Assembly: GCA_964415045.1 (NCBI GenBank)
Contig: CAYPZL010000264.1
Location: forward strand, 1 to 6,099
From: CAYPZL01 sp964415045
GTDB taxonomy: Bacteria; Planctomycetota; Phycisphaerae; Sedimentisphaerales; Anaerobacaceae
Direction of reading: 5' to 3'
Length of the DNA: 6,099 nucleotides
The translations under genes and the position numbers were made by a program. Below, in pieces: positions 4,613-6,099 of the stretch (within the stretch, counting starts at the first letter, position 1; each line of letters begins with the position of its first letter). Below the pieces are notes generated by a model. It made no database searches. It worked only from the letters and a program-made list of their open reading frames with translations, and was not told where the DNA came from.

Positions 4613-5926
4613 ATGCGTAGCGTACAACTTATCGGCATGCTTACAGTCATTCTCGTTCTTGCCTCGGCGGCCTCGGCCGGGCAAGTCAACACACTCACCG
4701 CTGAGGAGCGCGAGGCAGGATTCGTGCTGCTCTTTGATGGTAAGACACTCACCGGGTGGGACGGGAATCCCAAGTTCTGGTCCGTTGTTGACGGCGCGAT
4801 CGTGGGCCGAACAACTCCAGAGAACCCGACACGGGGAAACACCTTTCTGATCTGGCGTCAGGGGCTGCTTTGCGATTTTGAGCTCAGGCTGTCCTGGAAG
4901 ATCGAAGGGGGCAACTCCGGCGTTCAGTATCGCAGCCGGGATTATGGCAGCTGGGTCGTTGGCGGTTACCAGGCCGACATTGACGCCAACAATCGATACA
5001 CGGGGATCCTCTACGAGGAGCGGGGCCGGGGGATCATGGTGAATCGGGGCGACAAGGTCGAACGAGGTCCTGGAAAAAGCGTTGTCGTCGACAAGATCAG
5101 CAGTGACGCGGCAGTTGCAGAGGCGGTCAATCGGGATGGCTGGAACGACTACGTCATCACCGCCAGGGGAAACACGTTGACTCAGACGCTAAATGGCGTA
5201 CCCACCATGATGCTCATCGACAATGAGAAGGCCAAGGCCGCAGATTGTGGCGTTCTGGCGCTTCAGCTTCATGCGGGACCTCCCATGACCGTTCGGTTTC
5301 GTTCCATTCGTCTCAAGCGGTTTCCGCCGAAGGGGGGAGAGCCCCTCTTTGATGGGCACACGCTAACCGGGTGGAAGCGGCACGATGCCCTGCCGGGGCA
5401 TGGCGTTGCCGGGAAATGGTACGTGGAAGATGGGGCGATTGTCGGTGTCCAGGATACACCCGGCCAAGGGGGCTTCCTGACGACCTTTCGCAAGTTCAAA
5501 GACTTTGAGTTCGAGTGCGAAGCCCAGGTCGATTGGCCGTTCGACAGTGGGATTTTTCTGCGTGTTGGACCTCATGGAAAGAGCCACCAGGTGACAATTG
5601 ACTATCGGGACGGTGGTGACATTGGAGGGATCTATTGCCCCTGGACCCAAGGATTCGTCCATCGAAGTCCTGAAGGTATCAAACACTTCAAGAAAGGGGC
5701 CTGGAACCACTTCAAGATCTCTTGCCGGGGAGAACCGGCTCGGATCAAAGTGTGGGTCAACGAGACACAGGTAACGGATTATCAGCACACGGCTGCGACG
5801 ACCAAGGGGATTCCTCAGGAGGGCACGCTGTGCCTTCAAATCCACCCCGGTGGTGAAGGATACGATCAGAGCAAAGCCAGATTCCGCAACCTTCGCATTC
5901 GCGAACTGCCCACTGGCACAGAATAA
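4613..5926 (+). CDS. Secreted protein with two DUF1080 (3-keto-disaccharide hydrolase) domains
   Basis: This 437-residue protein has an N-terminal signal peptide, MRSVQLIGMLTVILVLASAASA, with cleavage likely after A22, so it acts outside the cytoplasm. Two concanavalin-like DUF1080 domains follow, about residues 36-237 and 243-431. They open with the parallel motifs LLFDGKTLTGW (40-49) and PLFDGHTLTGW (244-254), then W.VVDGAIVG and WYVEDGAIVG. The first domain has NSGVQYRSRDYGSW and the second DSGIFLRVGPHGKSHQV, the usual central strands. Family members have been shown to hydrolyse 3-keto-glycosides, but most, including this one, have no known substrate. The domain is strongly expanded in Planctomycetota. 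The ATG at 4613 follows GGGAG at 4600-4604; an in-frame TTG at 4598 would overlap that site. A TTGACT at 4542-4547 could be a -35 box, but no matching -10 is convincing. No sugar dehydrogenase is in view. Confidence 0.92.
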   Translation: MRSVQLIGMLTVILVLASAASAGQVNTLTAEEREAGFVLLFDGKTLTGWDGNPKFWSVVDGAIVGRTTPENPTRGNTFLIWRQGLLCDFELRLSWKIEGGNSGVQYRSRDYGSWVVGGYQADIDANNRYTGILYEERGRGIMVNRGDKVERGPGKSVVVDKISSDAAVAEAVNRDGWNDYVITARGNTLTQTLNGVPTMMLIDNEKAKAADCGVLALQLHAGPPMTVRFRSIRLKRFPPKGGEPLFDGHTLTGWKRHDALPGHGVAGKWYVEDGAIVGVQDTPGQGGFLTTFRKFKDFEFECEAQVDWPFDSGIFLRVGPHGKSHQVTIDYRDGGDIGGIYCPWTQGFVHRSPEGIKHFKKGAWNHFKISCRGEPARIKVWVNETQVTDYQHTAATTKGIPQEGTLCLQIHPGGEGYDQSKARFRNLRIRELPTGTE

Positions 5927-5941
5927 ACGCCAGATTCTCGC

Positions 5942-5960
5942 CGCAGTCTATAGCACTGCG
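5942..5960. repeat. Short hairpin downstream of the DUF1080 gene
   Basis: CGCAGT (5942-5947) pairs with ACTGCG (5955-5960) over a 7-base loop, 16 bases after the stop codon. No T-run follows, so it is not a typical rho-independent terminator, though it may stabilise the mRNA 3' end. Confidence 0.3.
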
Positions 5961-6032
5961 ATTCGTCACGACATCTTGGGCTTTTGTGAACGACAACTCG
6001 TAACCCTGCGTGGAGGAGGGACTGAGAAGAAG

Positions 6033-6099
6033 ATGCGAATTATTGTAGTAGAGTTTTGCAAAATGGAGATTAGGCTTATATTCTTCAAGGAAATCGTTG
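6033..6099 (+). CDS. Possible 5' end of a gene invaded by the second element copy
   Basis: An ATG at 6033 follows a GGAGGAGGG purine tract (6012-6020, 12 bases away, rather far) and reads MRIIVV. It then runs open through the repeat as EFCKMEIRLIFFKEIV to the window end. The first five or six codons look like a normal protein start; the rest is translated element sequence. If a gene began here, the element has cut it within its first codons. The evidence is thin. Confidence 0.25.
   Translation, partial: MRIIVVEFCKMEIRLIFFKEIV
6050..6099 (-). mobile_element. Second copy of the MITE-like element, inverted and cut by the window edge
   Basis: From 6050 the sequence AGAGTTTTGCAAAATGG begins the same terminal repeat (6054-6078), followed by one arm of hairpin 2 and part of its loop. 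Positions 6047-6099 are identical to the reverse complement of 4011-4063 over all 53 bases. The copy is therefore inverted relative to the first. It ends at the window edge inside the hairpin 2 loop. Confidence 0.88.

Overview
The window looks like a chromosomal piece from a planctomycete-type bacterium (phylum Planctomycetota, possibly Phycisphaerae or a relative). This is inferred from gene content: a type II pseudopilin-like protein with the C-terminal KWHR...DWPDWMRRFKDY tail common in that phylum, a secreted protein with two DUF1080 (3-keto-disaccharide hydrolase) domains, and a small stand-alone LigD-type phosphoesterase. No rRNA, tRNA or CRISPR array is visible.

Positions 1-1580 (minus strand) hold a thiamine-thiazole operon. 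A plausible promoter (about 1547-1575) leads into a TPP riboswitch (1417-1519), an intrinsic terminator (1370-1403), and then thiS, thiG and thiH with gaps of 4-5 bases. ThiS carries the sulfur, ThiG builds the thiazole ring and ThiH supplies dehydroglycine from tyrosine. The riboswitch should shut transcription off when thiamine pyrophosphate is plentiful. ThiH stops 26 bases from the window edge, just after its radical-SAM cysteines, so it is truncated, frameshifted or damaged by an assembly edge.

Positions 1631-2034 (plus strand) hold a 124-residue LigD-type 3'-phosphoesterase homologue and a small terminator. Positions 2006-2737 are mostly non-coding, with a decayed integrase-core transposase fragment on the minus strand and a strong extended -10 promoter for the next gene. 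Positions 2738-3556 encode the pseudopilin-like protein.

Positions 3557-4540 are a transposon graveyard and the most interesting part. A minus-strand integrase-type transposase relic (3780-4417) is split by a compact AT-rich non-coding element (3884-4060). The element has 25-bp terminal inverted repeats, two internal hairpins of identical geometry (13-bp stem, 8-base loop) and a 9-bp target duplication. Removing the element and one target copy on paper restores the transposase reading frame to its C-terminus. The last 50 bases of the window are the start of a second, inverted copy, identical over 53 bases to the first copy's right end including three flanking bases. The window therefore probably ends where an assembly broke in a repeat.

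Positions 4613-5926 (plus strand) encode the secreted double-DUF1080 protein. It is followed by about 100 bases of spacer and possibly the start of a gene into which the second element copy has inserted.
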